Positions 17,876-27,431 of a DNA stretch of 28,874 nucleotides are shown here, in pieces. A program made the translations under genes and the position numbers. Within the stretch, counting starts at the first letter, position 1. Each line of letters opens with the position of its first letter. This stretch comes from a virus, in IMG/VR virus record IMGVR_UViG_3300025418_000367, positions 1-28,874 of that record. One strand, 5' to 3'. Below the pieces are notes generated by a model. That model was not told the DNA's origin, ran no database searches, and saw only the letters and a list, made by a program, of their open reading frames with translations.

Positions 17876-20800
17876 TTAATTTCCGCTAATATTTAATTGT
17901 GCCGGTGTGGCTGCGGAAATAACTTGTATATTTGCCGCGGTTGCTCCGCTAATAAAAATCTCATTGCTTTGACATGCAACTTCGTATAAATTTCCAAATC
18001 CGCTAGATACAGGAACAAGCAAGAAGTTAGTAATGTCAGGTGTTAAAATATTCATAATATAAGTTGATAGTTCGCTAAAGTAAAAACTTTGTCCAAAGTC
18101 CCAATTTTCTAAAGCAAAGAAAGCATTGATAGCGTTCAATACTTGGCTTCTAATAGCGTTGGCACTTAATACACTTGTAGGGCTTTGTACTACTTTAAAA
18201 GTTGCCTGTAAATTTGTATCGGCTGCATTACCGAATAATATTTTATAAGATGCAGGTTGATATACTATTTGATCGCTAATTGTTTTAATAGGCTCTAGCA
18301 CTGACGAATAGTTATTTGCTAAATCGCTAGTTGTAGGCGGAGTAGGTTTAGTGCCGCCAGAACTCAACCAATTTCTAAATGCCGCATCGTAGTCTGCTGT
18401 TAACATATAAACATCAATGATATTGCTTTTTGCAGGATCAACTCGAACATCATTACTTGGATTGTGTTGGTATTGGAATTTCAAATTAGCACGACCTGGA
18501 AGAACCGTAGGAGTTCCGTTAAGCATAATTGTGGCGGTACTTGTTCCGACAATATTATTAAATGCATCAGGATTTACTATTTGACTGAACTGTTGACTAT
18601 TTTGATTTTGATAATTACTGATTAAAATAGTCGAAGGATCGATATATCCATCGGGCTCTACAATTGTTCCATCTATTTGCCAAACATAGTCCGCAGGTAA
18701 AGGGAACCCTTTAGCTATACCGTTAGTATTTGTATTAGAAGCATTTACAGATAGAATGGTAATTTTATCTTTAACAACCGTGTTGTTTGTATAATCAAAG
18801 TTGATCGAAGAAGTGTCTACATAAAAACCTGTTTGTTCAGCACTTTGAAAAATAAACTGTTCTTGTTTAGATACAATACGATATTTGTTGTTGCCAACAT
18901 TTATGAACATTATTAACCAACTTGCATCTAAATTAGTATTACTTGTATCACTGGCATAGTTAAACATTGTCGAAGGGTCTACAAAATTTTGATTCAAATC
19001 TGACCCTGGGATAATTGTCCAATTTCTTGTATTAGGATTAATTGTTAATCCAAATGTTAAATTAGAAGATACTAAATTAATAAGATTTGTTTCAAACGTA
19101 TAACCTAAATTGTTGATATATGCTGGAATTATTTCTACTGGCAACGCACCATTAGGAATTACATTTGTAAAGATAACAGGACCAGTACCGTCGCTTAAAT
19201 TACCAAGACCGTTGTTAGATCCTGTACCAATAACTTGTTGAACAGTGGTCCACAAATATAAAGAAACTGTAGGATCTTCTGTAGGAGTAACTACAGTAAA
19301 ATTACCATTGGCATCAAAATATTGTTGGCGATCGTATATATCTTTTGGTGCTTGGAATTTAATCATGGCACCAGGAGTAATATAATACAAGATATATGGC
19401 AATGATGAGTAAGATGGTCCAACTGCCGCAGGCGAGGTCAATCCGTTACTAGAATTTACAATAGTAAAATATCCTCGGCTTTGTCCAGCAACTACTTGAG
19501 ATTGAACCCATGCATAATCTAAAAGATTTGAAGAAATTACAGGTTTGTAAGATCTATAGGCATCTAGGTAAAAAGAATATAATTCTGAACTTGCCACAAT
19601 GGGGTTTAGTTCATTTTTAAATGTGGCCCATATGTCATTTTGTGTGTTGAAAGAAAATTCTGTTGTTGAAGTAGTTAATTTCTTAGTTAAGATTCCATCA
19701 TTACAAAAAATATTTGTTTGACTATATTTTCCGCTAACGTCACTAAGTTCAAAGTATTTGCTAATACCACTGCTGATGCGATTAACACTATGCACCTTAA
19801 GAACGTTAGTTGTATAAGTCAACGGAGCAATATTATAGTCCTCTGCGGTGACCATACGATTTTGTGTATAATATTGCTGAGGTGCATTTTTTTGAATGGA
19901 AATATTTGATTCAGTCGCTGAACTATTGCTTACTGTATATTCAAGATTCAAAATTAGACTCAAAGTTTGATTGATTCCAGATTTATCAATATACGGAATA
20001 TCAACTGTAACGCCTGTCAATTGTTCAGGTTTGATAGTATAGGTAGATCCGTTACTTTGACGATAGAAAATTTGAAATTGCCCTGTAGGAAGATTTCCAA
20101 AATTGCCATCAGAAAAGTTTAAATCAATTTGATCTTGATCTCGTGTTGTAATACTGTATAAGTTTCTATTTTTTAAATTTAAACTATTATAGATAACATT
20201 GTTTCCGCTGATTCCTGGAACCCGTGTCCACAATGTAGAATAATTTCCGGCAGGATCTAACTGCCATAACCACACATCTGTGTTATTAATATTACTAACA
20301 TTAATGCCTACAATCTCATTAGGAACTGGATTTGCTATGGTAAAATTACTAGCTGCCGTTGACCCTTGTTTAAACATGGCAAAGAAACCAGATGAAGGAC
20401 TGCCTGGACCCTGATTGTCATTTTGATATATAAGGTTAAAAACATTTCCTGGCAATGGAGTATCTTCGTAGACAAAATCTTTACCAGAGAATGTAGACGA
20501 TACAACTTCAAAATTCATGCTTGAACCATTAATGTTTTGACTGAATTGAAAAATTGGAACGTCTGTGTTAGAACTATTGATAGTGTATTGTTGAGTTAAA
20601 ATTCCACCAATTGTTCCGCTATCGTTGGGAGTGCCAAATGCCATTAACCCTGGCATTGCTGTATTAAGAATTGTTATAAATTGTTGGTACCAGTTAGCAT
20701 TAGTTGGATCATTCCAGATAACCGGGGTGTTTGCTAAATTATTACCAGTTGCATCAAATACATTTCCAGTAGTTGTTACGGCAGAAATCTTTAACATACC

Positions 20801-21145
20801 GCTAGCTGGTACATTACGTTTAGGAACATAACTCACTAATTGTGCTAATCGCAGTATACTGTCACGACGTTGTGCTGTTTCTAAGAAGTTTTCACGGGCA
20901 TTTAAATCAACACGGAAACTTAAATTTTGACCAAGGTAAGCAATTAATTCAACAAGTGCAATATATTCACTACTTTCAATAAAATCATTAAAATCTTCAG
21001 GATAGTTTTCTTGAAGGTAACTGATTAAAATACGACGGAGAGTGTCAAAATCGTAACTTTGAAATTCTGCGTTGGGCAAAGACTGAAATATTTTTGTCCA
21101 ATCTTGATTAAGTAATAGTTGTGAATTTGTTGCTGGAATGGTCAT
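17876..21145 (-). CDS. Baseplate wedge protein, gp6-like (1089 aa)
   Basis: Residues 30-120 carry the characteristic gp6 N-terminal helices (DFDTLRRILISYLQENYPED, DFIESSEYIALVELIAYLG, RVDLNARENFLETAQRRDSI, AQLVSYVPKRNVPA). The long middle is beta-rich. Residues about 980-1050 (SANAIRSQVLNAINAFFALE, DFGQSFYFSELSTYIMN) match the gp6/gpJ-type C-terminal domain that closes the inner ring around the hub. In T4, gp6 dimers join neighbouring wedges and connect them to gp25 and gp53. The protein is much longer than T4 gp6 (660 aa), as is common in aquatic relatives. A late-promoter box lies 19 nt upstream; only a weak GAG site precedes the ATG. Confidence 0.9.
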   Translation of the reverse strand: MTIPATNSQLLLNQDWTKIFQSLPNAEFQSYDFDTLRRILISYLQENYPEDFNDFIESSEYIALVELIAYLGQNLSFRVDLNARENFLETAQRRDSILRLAQLVSYVPKRNVPASGMLKISAVTTTGNVFDATGNNLANTPVIWNDPTNANWYQQFITILNTAMPGLMAFGTPNDSGTIGGILTQQYTINSSNTDVPIFQFSQNINGSSMNFEVVSSTFSGKDFVYEDTPLPGNVFNLIYQNDNQGPGSPSSGFFAMFKQGSTAASNFTIANPVPNEIVGINVSNINNTDVWLWQLDPAGNYSTLWTRVPGISGNNVIYNSLNLKNRNLYSITTRDQDQIDLNFSDGNFGNLPTGQFQIFYRQSNGSTYTIKPEQLTGVTVDIPYIDKSGINQTLSLILNLEYTVSNSSATESNISIQKNAPQQYYTQNRMVTAEDYNIAPLTYTTNVLKVHSVNRISSGISKYFELSDVSGKYSQTNIFCNDGILTKKLTTSTTEFSFNTQNDIWATFKNELNPIVASSELYSFYLDAYRSYKPVISSNLLDYAWVQSQVVAGQSRGYFTIVNSSNGLTSPAAVGPSYSSLPYILYYITPGAMIKFQAPKDIYDRQQYFDANGNFTVVTPTEDPTVSLYLWTTVQQVIGTGSNNGLGNLSDGTGPVIFTNVIPNGALPVEIIPAYINNLGYTFETNLINLVSSNLTFGLTINPNTRNWTIIPGSDLNQNFVDPSTMFNYASDTSNTNLDASWLIMFINVGNNKYRIVSKQEQFIFQSAEQTGFYVDTSSINFDYTNNTVVKDKITILSVNASNTNTNGIAKGFPLPADYVWQIDGTIVEPDGYIDPSTILISNYQNQNSQQFSQIVNPDAFNNIVGTSTATIMLNGTPTVLPGRANLKFQYQHNPSNDVRVDPAKSNIIDVYMLTADYDAAFRNWLSSGGTKPTPPTTSDLANNYSSVLEPIKTISDQIVYQPASYKILFGNAADTNLQATFKVVQSPTSVLSANAIRSQVLNAINAFFALENWDFGQSFYFSELSTYIMNILTPDITNFLLVPVSSGFGNLYEVACQSNEIFISGATAANIQVISAATPAQLNISGN

Positions 21146-21164
21146 ATTTTTTTACTCTATACCG

Positions 21165-21172
21165 TATTTATT
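21165..21172 (-). promoter_or_regulatory. T4-type late promoter box before the gp6-like gene
   Basis: AATAAATA (7 of 8 to TATAAATA) in the 47-nt gap between the gp25-like and gp6-like genes, the largest gap inside the tail operon. It ends 19 nt before the gp6-like ATG. It would start a transcript for the gp6-like and giant genes. Confidence 0.6.
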
Positions 21173-21192
21173 GTGAGTATAAACCACGCAGA

Positions 21193-21630
21193 TTATTGTA
21201 ATGTCAAACCAGTTTCGTGATTAAAATCTAATTTCATTGATGCGGACTGATCTGTTCCGACCAATTGTAATGTTATTTCAATAAGATATCCACCTGGTTT
21301 TTCATTCACATTCATTAACGTAGGAGTAACTCTAGGATCACTGGTGCAAATAGTTTGTATATCATTGCTTAATAAATCAAAGATTTCATCTGTCATTGGT
21401 TCCATAATGACGTCCCATATTATTGAACCAAACGTAGGTAGCATAACACGCTCGCCTTTACGAGTGTTAAATTGATTGATAATATCTTGTTGTATTAATG
21501 CAAAATCGTATAATTTAGAGTTAGTATTAGATATATCAACACTGCTAAACCCAACATAAAATTGACTAGTTTTAGGAGGTTGTTGATAAACCGCTGATGC
21601 ATTAGAAACTGTAACTGATTTGTATGGCAT
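21193..21630 (-). CDS. Baseplate wedge protein, gp25-like (145 aa)
   Basis: Member of the gp25 / lysozyme-like-fold (non-enzymatic) wedge family found in all contractile tails, which binds gp6 and helps start sheath assembly. Visible family features: the helix AIQQDI-type segment FALIQQDIINQFNTRKGERV followed by MLPTFGSIIWDVIMEPM (residues 43-79), then DEIFDLLSNDIQTI and a C-terminal beta hairpin (GGYLIEITLQL). Length matches the family (about 130-145 aa). Its ATG is the only ATG before residue 63, yet it has no Shine-Dalgarno sequence. A GATAAATA box ends only 7 nt upstream. Confidence 0.93.
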   Translation of the reverse strand: MPYKSVTVSNASAVYQQPPKTSQFYVGFSSVDISNTNSKLYDFALIQQDIINQFNTRKGERVMLPTFGSIIWDVIMEPMTDEIFDLLSNDIQTICTSDPRVTPTLMNVNEKPGGYLIEITLQLVGTDQSASMKLDFNHETGLTLQ

Positions 21631-21637
21631 GATATAC

Positions 21638-21645
21638 TATTTATC
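21638..21645 (-). promoter_or_regulatory. Possible late promoter box immediately before the gp25-like gene
   Basis: GATAAATA (7 of 8 to TATAAATA) overlapping the stop codon of the gp5-like gene. The distance to the ATG is 7 nt, so transcription from it would give an almost leaderless mRNA. The other boxes in the window sit 19-21 nt from their start codons, so this one may be chance. Confidence 0.3.
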
Positions 21646-24025
21646 GTCCAGTAATACTGGTAGATAACGGGGCTGTGGTTATTGGATTCCCTGAACTATC
21701 AGTAACAATTGTGCCATCGCTAGATCTTAAAGGTGTTCCAGCGTTAGGTGTCGTTGAAGAAGGAACTATAAAGTAATTAGGTTCTCCTTTAACTATACCA
21801 ACTCCTGCTGCCTTTAAGACATTCACTACAGAAATTCTGCGTAACGACGCTGTGTACGCAACACTACTTGGAGTAATCGATCCTGAACCAGTTTGATCAA
21901 GACTCTTGTTTTGAATATAAATTTTATAATTAGGATCCGATGGATTATTTGTAGCAATAACATCGTTAGGTCCTTTGAATCTAAATGCAGGATAAAAAAT
22001 AGTTACATAGACATTGGCAATAGTTGGTTTAGGAACTTGGGCACTTGGCCAGCCAAATTGTTGGAAGAATTTCTTAACATATTGCATCTGTTCAGGTCTG
22101 GTCATTTGCGCCAACGCCGCGGTAGTCGTACCTAATCCCTTAGCTGTAGATTCCAAGAACTGAATCAATCCTGTTGCAGATCCTAGTGGGTTTTTAATTG
22201 CAGGATCGTACGTTCCGCCTGTTTCATTCCACATAGCACCTAACAAGTCTAATGGGTCAAAATTAAATCCTTCAGAAACAGTTTTAACCGCTGTTAAGAA
22301 TGGTTGATCTGTGCTCCATGGGAATCGTTGACCCCGGACAGTTCCTTTATCAACACCTGGGCCTGATTGGGCAGGATATGGAGTGTTTGTAGTATTTGTA
22401 GCACCTGGAGTAACATTACCATTACTGGTTCTAACACTAGGTTCTGCGGTTGCATCTGTGTTTGTTATTGTAAATTGCGACGGATTTATATTTTCATGCT
22501 GATCCCACGGTTCATGCATTGGAACACGTTGCATAATACTTAATAACTTACCACTGCTATTATAGAATTGACTATTTGACCAGCCTGTACTTGTAGTTTT
22601 TACATCAATCGCAAACTGCCCTAACCCTCGTGCCTTTGTTACTGTAGGTGCCTGGGCTGGAGTAGCAATGGTTGGAGATGCAGAATTCATGTTTATCAAC
22701 GTAGAACCATTTCCAATAGTCACTGACTTGTTGGCTGTTAATGATAAATTTGTACCTCCTGTAATTGCTACAGGGCTTTGAGAACCAGAAGATATATTAA
22801 ATTGACCGCCTGCACTTAAAGAACTTACTCCAGTAGCAAGAATATTAGAATTGCCTCCAGCGGCTAATCCAAAGTTACTCACTACATCTACATTAAGGTT
22901 ATTGCCGGTGTATAAATTAAAGTCGCCAACTGCTGTGTTGTAAATGTTAGTACCAATTTGATTAATATTACCCGACGAGTTTATATTAATATTTCCAGCC
23001 ACTGAAGCACCGTCACCTACGTTGGTTGCAATATTAAAATTACGACCCGCTTCTAAGTTAAAATCTCGTTCTGCACGTAGGTTAAAATCGCCACCGGTGT
23101 GTATTGACACAGAATCCTGAGCATAGACATCAATCTTGCCCTGACTTGTTAGTTCTATCCAAGCAGATCCGGCAGCATTACCTATGTAAATTAAATCAGC
23201 AGTATTATGTAATAATATCTGATGACCAGTTCTTGTTCTAATTCTAACTAATTCGTTTGACAGATTTCCATTAGCATCAGTGTATCCGTCATCCATGACA
23301 AACGTAGTTCCACCTAATCTGCTTACTGGTGCAACTGCATTTTTATTAGGACCGATTTGTTTCTTAGGAGCTGATGCGCTATTATCCAGTGGGCCAGGTG
23401 TACTAATACCATAAACTTGACTAGGAGTTTCTCTACGTGCGCTACTAGATGTTACGCCGCGAATAGTATCCATTAGTAGACCTTGTCGTAACAAAGCATC
23501 TGCAAAAGGATGAACTGGTTTAGGTTTTTGATCTATTCTAGGATCTTTTAACAGTTCTGTCTTTTTGTTATATTCAGCAACAGGTACGTTGGAGGTTCCG
23601 TATTTCTTTTGTTGTGCCGCTGTCATATTCGAATTTTGCGAAGACGCAATACCAGGTATCATGTAATTCTGATATGTATCTTGAACACTACCCATCCAAT
23701 AACATTGATTAGGATCTTCTTGGGCAAAGATTACCATGACCCTACTACCTATGTCAGGAGGGATCATCCAAAAACCATAACTCTTTTGAACATCGTTGAA
23801 GTTTTTAGCATCGCTGCCTTCATATTCAACAGATGTCGCACCACTGAATGGGCTTAGATATTTTGCAATATAAGTCTCGCCTGATATACTTGGATCGTTT
23901 TGTAAACCCTGAATCAAGGAAACTTCTAATCGTCCCATCTTAAGTGGGTCATTGTGATTAACAATTACCGCAATAAAAGGCCCGGAGTTTCTTGGCGGGA
24001 TTCTTGCTCTTTCATCAAATGACAT
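21641..24025 (-). CDS. Baseplate hub/needle protein, gp5-like, with C-terminal lytic-transglycosylase-like domain (794 aa)
   Basis: Residues 12-125 form an OB-fold like the N-terminus of T4 gp5 and VgrG (FIAVIVNHNDPLKMGRLEV, then YGFWMIPPDIGSRVMVIF, then CYWMGSVQD). Residues about 235-445 include a VgrG/gp5-type repetitive beta-helix with short strands (VYAQDSVSIHTGGDFNLRAE, FNLEAGRNFNI, NININSSGNINQIG), the trimeric needle. Residues about 570-700 look like a lysozyme/transglycosylase-type muramidase: MWNETGG with E601 as the likely catalytic acid, then SATGLIQFLEST and the trailing MTRPEQMQYVKKFF helix. It should open peptidoglycan during tube penetration. In T4 gp5 the lysozyme lies between OB-fold and helix; here it comes after the helix. 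Ribosome-binding site TAAGGT overlaps the upstream gene's stop. Confidence 0.9.
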   Translation of the reverse strand: MSFDERARIPPRNSGPFIAVIVNHNDPLKMGRLEVSLIQGLQNDPSISGETYIAKYLSPFSGATSVEYEGSDAKNFNDVQKSYGFWMIPPDIGSRVMVIFAQEDPNQCYWMGSVQDTYQNYMIPGIASSQNSNMTAAQQKKYGTSNVPVAEYNKKTELLKDPRIDQKPKPVHPFADALLRQGLLMDTIRGVTSSSARRETPSQVYGISTPGPLDNSASAPKKQIGPNKNAVAPVSRLGGTTFVMDDGYTDANGNLSNELVRIRTRTGHQILLHNTADLIYIGNAAGSAWIELTSQGKIDVYAQDSVSIHTGGDFNLRAERDFNLEAGRNFNIATNVGDGASVAGNININSSGNINQIGTNIYNTAVGDFNLYTGNNLNVDVVSNFGLAAGGNSNILATGVSSLSAGGQFNISSGSQSPVAITGGTNLSLTANKSVTIGNGSTLINMNSASPTIATPAQAPTVTKARGLGQFAIDVKTTSTGWSNSQFYNSSGKLLSIMQRVPMHEPWDQHENINPSQFTITNTDATAEPSVRTSNGNVTPGATNTTNTPYPAQSGPGVDKGTVRGQRFPWSTDQPFLTAVKTVSEGFNFDPLDLLGAMWNETGGTYDPAIKNPLGSATGLIQFLESTAKGLGTTTAALAQMTRPEQMQYVKKFFQQFGWPSAQVPKPTIANVYVTIFYPAFRFKGPNDVIATNNPSDPNYKIYIQNKSLDQTGSGSITPSSVAYTASLRRISVVNVLKAAGVGIVKGEPNYFIVPSSTTPNAGTPLRSSDGTIVTDSSGNPITTAPLSTSITGR

Positions 24026-24037
24026 ATATTAATTACC

Positions 24038-27000
24038 TTAGGTTGGAATTGCTGAGTTGTTTGTATTTAATAATGCAGTTACTAGGGGACTTGTAGAATT
24101 ATTACTGTTACTTCCAAACCTCGAAACGACCGAGGCCGCGTTATTTGAAAAGTTTCCTACGTTGGTATTAATTAAATTTTGAGTAGATTCTATAGAAGCA
24201 TTAATACCTGCTGCCGCATTAGCCAATTCAACTGAAGACCCTAATCTACCTGCTTGAAGTGAGGAGCCTATAGAATTTAATGCTGAATTTTGTATGTTTA
24301 ACGGATTAGATAAATTTGCAGGCGTAATAGGATTGCCGCCTATCCAACCTGCATATGTAACACCAGGAACTACAGGTGGAATGGCAGGTAAGTTGGCAAT
24401 TGTATCAGCATTTAAGTTATTAATCACAATACCTTGTTTAGAAGCAGATTGTAAATCAACATTTTTTGGTATACTTGCTGCCAGTCCGGCAAGGCCTCCC
24501 AATAATGTTGCCGCAGTTTTTCCTCTTCCGTTACCTAATAAACTACCAAGTAACGCACCAGATATTGCCCCAGTCAACCCTGTAATTCCTTGTGGATTTA
24601 TACCAAATTGATTAGCAATATTGGCGGCTGGATTACCATTTAGAACTTGTTGAACATTTTGTTCTACTCGATTTACACCACTAGTAACTGCCTTTGCAAT
24701 ATTAGTAGAAGCCAACGCTTGTGTTAAATCTGCATTAAGGCCGACGGCTACTCCTGCGGCCAAAGTTGCGTTTGCTGATGTTGCACCGCTTATTACCTTT
24801 TGTGCGGTAGTAATTAACGATGCCGCATTAGGTACTAATGCTGTTTGAGCACCGAACAGGGCGGCGGCATTTGCGCTACCAAATATAGAACCTTTTGTAG
24901 GTGCTAATACACCAATTGAATTTTGTGCTCCTGGTACAGCATTTAAATTTCCGCCAAGCCCGCCATAATTTTCAATAGAAGTGTTAGGTACATTAATTAA
25001 AGCAGATGCGTTAATTGCCTGTGATACAGGAATCGTTGTACCGTCACTGGTTACAACAGTGCTAGGCGCACTAGGTTGTGATGTATCTGTTGTTCCTTGA
25101 TCATTAGGATTCTTTATTGCACCGTACTGTGCATTTAATGGACTTGCTTGTTCGTTAGAGTTTTGCGGTTGTCCTGGCACTCTAACAATAGTTAAAGTTT
25201 GTCTAAATGAGCCGCGTTTGAATTCGTGTCGTATTTCAGTTACTTGAAATAATCCACTAAACCCAACAAGATCATCTTCAAATTGTGCAAAACCATTATT
25301 GTTGCCATTTATATCTATAGGATTTTTAAAATTAATTAAAATGTCAACTTGTCGAACACTTTGATTAACAACAGCATTTTTTGATTTACTTTTAACAGGA
25401 ACAGCATTACCATTTGTGTTATCACTAAGGAAGTATGGATCTCCCAAAATAGTAATTTCTCCTGTAATCATACCAGATTTACTACCACCGTATATCAAAT
25501 CATTCATAACTTTTCGAACTTGCTGCCATGGTTCTAGAGTTTGATCAGTTGAATTAACTGTATTTCCTGGAGCATTAGAGGAAGCATTAAAAGTTTCTGC
25601 TTTAGGTGGTGTTGGAACTCCAGTTGAAGCAGTACTAGGTGTAGTTTGTTTGTTTACGGGATTTACAGTCTTCTGCGGTGCGGCTTGATCACGAGCAGGC
25701 AAAATCTTAGATGCGCCCATAGCTCTAGGCATTTCTTCAAAAAACAAATTATCAAAATGAATTTTAAAATCTAAAACATCTACATTCATTCCTGTGTAGA
25801 TATAATTGTAAGTTCGTACAGCACGATTTTTAATAAGTTGTTTAGAGATAACGTTTCTTGCCAAGCCTGGTAAAGCGGTGGTATACAACATAGGATATTC
25901 TAAAACCATGTAAGTATACTTTTTATAAGGTGCATTTGTTTCAGGATTAATACTATTAGGTATTTCTGTTACTCGAGGAACTATGTTAAAATACTTAATG
26001 TTTCCATTTTTATCAACAAATGCAGACGGGTCGCCACCAGAATAAAATGCTTTTAAAGTGTTACCTATATAAGAACTATCCATAATTACAGCTCTTATAA
26101 TAGATTCTATAGGTTGTCCTGCAGAAAAATGTCCAACTGTAGTTCTTCCAGAACGAGATATATCTTGATCAGTAGGTTGTTTCAAAGAAGAAGATACTTG
26201 ATATGCGGTTCCTTGATCCGTTACAGGTTTAGATGGCGGAGTTACATAGTAATAGGTTGCGGCGGCAATAGAATTGCTACCGCCAATTGCTTTACCGTTA
26301 CTGTCAATCATAGGATTGCCGTTGCTATCAGTATTAGGAAAAACTATTTCATAAGTATCATGATTTCCAGATGCACTACTTTTTTCTTCATCAGCTTTTA
26401 AAATTTGTTCGTTACGTTGTTTAACTAGATCCTGCAACATTCCATAAACATTAGCCCCGCGTATTGTCATCGATCTAGGAATTGTAGCAACAGATTTTTT
26501 CATTGTAGCTTCACTAACTGGAATGGCTGCTACTTTGTAAACTGTTCCTCTTTCGTTAATGTCCAACTCTGCTTGAATAATTTTAATTGTAAAAACTCTT
26601 GTAGCATCGCTGATTAACACAGGATCTGGAACATCACCAGTATCTGGATACCCATAAAATTCCATAATCAATGCATAGTTACCTGAAATATAATCAGTAT
26701 ACCCTGCGCCTAATGATCCAACTTGAAGTGCTTCAAAGAATCCATTAATACTGTAAGGCTCCACAACATCAAAATGTATTTCTGTTGGTAAACTAGTTCC
26801 ACTAGCACCTGTAAACTTAAAAATTGATTTAATATCAACGTTGTCGATATACATATCAAATCTACCAGGACTAATTCGATTAAAAGAACTTATTAAATCA
26901 TTAACTTTTTCAGCAGTTTGAGCATTGTTTTGTTTTTCTGTTGCGGCTTTGTCTGCTGGCGGTGCATTGTCTGAAACATTGTAATACGGATTAAATCCGG

Positions 27001-27430
27001 CTGCTTCGTTTAGTGCCGTAGTATCTTTAGAACTTGCGGCTGTTGTAGGAGGAGTTTGTATGGTTTCGTTTGGATTTGCGCTAGGAGACATTGATCCAGG
27101 TCTCTTACCTTTATTTGAAGCAATAATAAAAGAAGGTTTAGATGGATCAAATGTCGAAGGATTATTCAACTGCGACTTAGTCATAGTTGCTAATGTAAAA
27201 TTATAAGATACAGATCTATAATTGTTTAAAATATTTGCTGGCGGAATACTAGCCTGAGCATATGCGGCTAATTCTTCCGCAGTAGGACCACCTTGACCTG
27301 TGGATCTTCCTGCATTTCCTACTAAAGTTGTTCGTTGCGCGGCACCGTTATCTTTAACGACCGATGCTGGTGGAGTATTGATAGGAGGTTTTGTTGTACG
27401 TCCTGGTGCATATTGCCCTGTACCTGGCAT
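24038..27430 (-). CDS. Baseplate hub protein, probably gp27/gpD-like, with long Ala/Gly-rich C-terminal extension (1130 aa)
   Basis: The start ATG has GGAG 8 nt upstream. Residues 1-180 are Pro/Thr/Ala-rich and probably disordered. Residues 185-320 carry a conserved beta core (ISPGRFDMYIDNVDIKSIF, EIHFDVVEPYSINGFFEALQ, NYALIMEFYGYPD, FTIKIIQAELDINERG). Around residues 720-752 is GLFQVTEIRHEFKRGSFRQT followed by LTIVRVPG, the closing strand pair of gp27 / late-control-D hub proteins. That signature and the place just before the gp5-like gene support a central hub trimer holding the needle. Residues 755-1130 are rich in Asn, Ala, Gly and Ser. They include a glycine zipper near 945-985 (GAISGALLGSLLG, then LLGGLAGLAASIP), unusual for a hub. 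The hub assignment is moderately sure; the tail's role is unknown. Confidence 0.72.
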   Translation of the reverse strand: MPGTGQYAPGRTTKPPINTPPASVVKDNGAAQRTTLVGNAGRSTGQGGPTAEELAAYAQASIPPANILNNYRSVSYNFTLATMTKSQLNNPSTFDPSKPSFIIASNKGKRPGSMSPSANPNETIQTPPTTAASSKDTTALNEAAGFNPYYNVSDNAPPADKAATEKQNNAQTAEKVNDLISSFNRISPGRFDMYIDNVDIKSIFKFTGASGTSLPTEIHFDVVEPYSINGFFEALQVGSLGAGYTDYISGNYALIMEFYGYPDTGDVPDPVLISDATRVFTIKIIQAELDINERGTVYKVAAIPVSEATMKKSVATIPRSMTIRGANVYGMLQDLVKQRNEQILKADEEKSSASGNHDTYEIVFPNTDSNGNPMIDSNGKAIGGSNSIAAATYYYVTPPSKPVTDQGTAYQVSSSLKQPTDQDISRSGRTTVGHFSAGQPIESIIRAVIMDSSYIGNTLKAFYSGGDPSAFVDKNGNIKYFNIVPRVTEIPNSINPETNAPYKKYTYMVLEYPMLYTTALPGLARNVISKQLIKNRAVRTYNYIYTGMNVDVLDFKIHFDNLFFEEMPRAMGASKILPARDQAAPQKTVNPVNKQTTPSTASTGVPTPPKAETFNASSNAPGNTVNSTDQTLEPWQQVRKVMNDLIYGGSKSGMITGEITILGDPYFLSDNTNGNAVPVKSKSKNAVVNQSVRQVDILINFKNPIDINGNNNGFAQFEDDLVGFSGLFQVTEIRHEFKRGSFRQTLTIVRVPGQPQNSNEQASPLNAQYGAIKNPNDQGTTDTSQPSAPSTVVTSDGTTIPVSQAINASALINVPNTSIENYGGLGGNLNAVPGAQNSIGVLAPTKGSIFGSANAAALFGAQTALVPNAASLITTAQKVISGATSANATLAAGVAVGLNADLTQALASTNIAKAVTSGVNRVEQNVQQVLNGNPAANIANQFGINPQGITGLTGAISGALLGSLLGNGRGKTAATLLGGLAGLAASIPKNVDLQSASKQGIVINNLNADTIANLPAIPPVVPGVTYAGWIGGNPITPANLSNPLNIQNSALNSIGSSLQAGRLGSSVELANAAAGINASIESTQNLINTNVGNFSNNAASVVSRFGSNSNNSTSPLVTALLNTNNSAIPT

Positions 27431-27431
27431 G

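Noticed and set aside
24294-24611. 105-residue + strand frame inside the hub gene
   Set aside because: Pro/Ala-rich complement of the Gly/Ala-rich hub tail; no promoter or ribosome-binding site.
25306-25313. TATAAATG, 7 of 8 to the late promoter consensus, on the - strand
   Set aside because: Deep inside the hub gene, over 1 kb before the next start codon; likely chance in AT-rich DNA.
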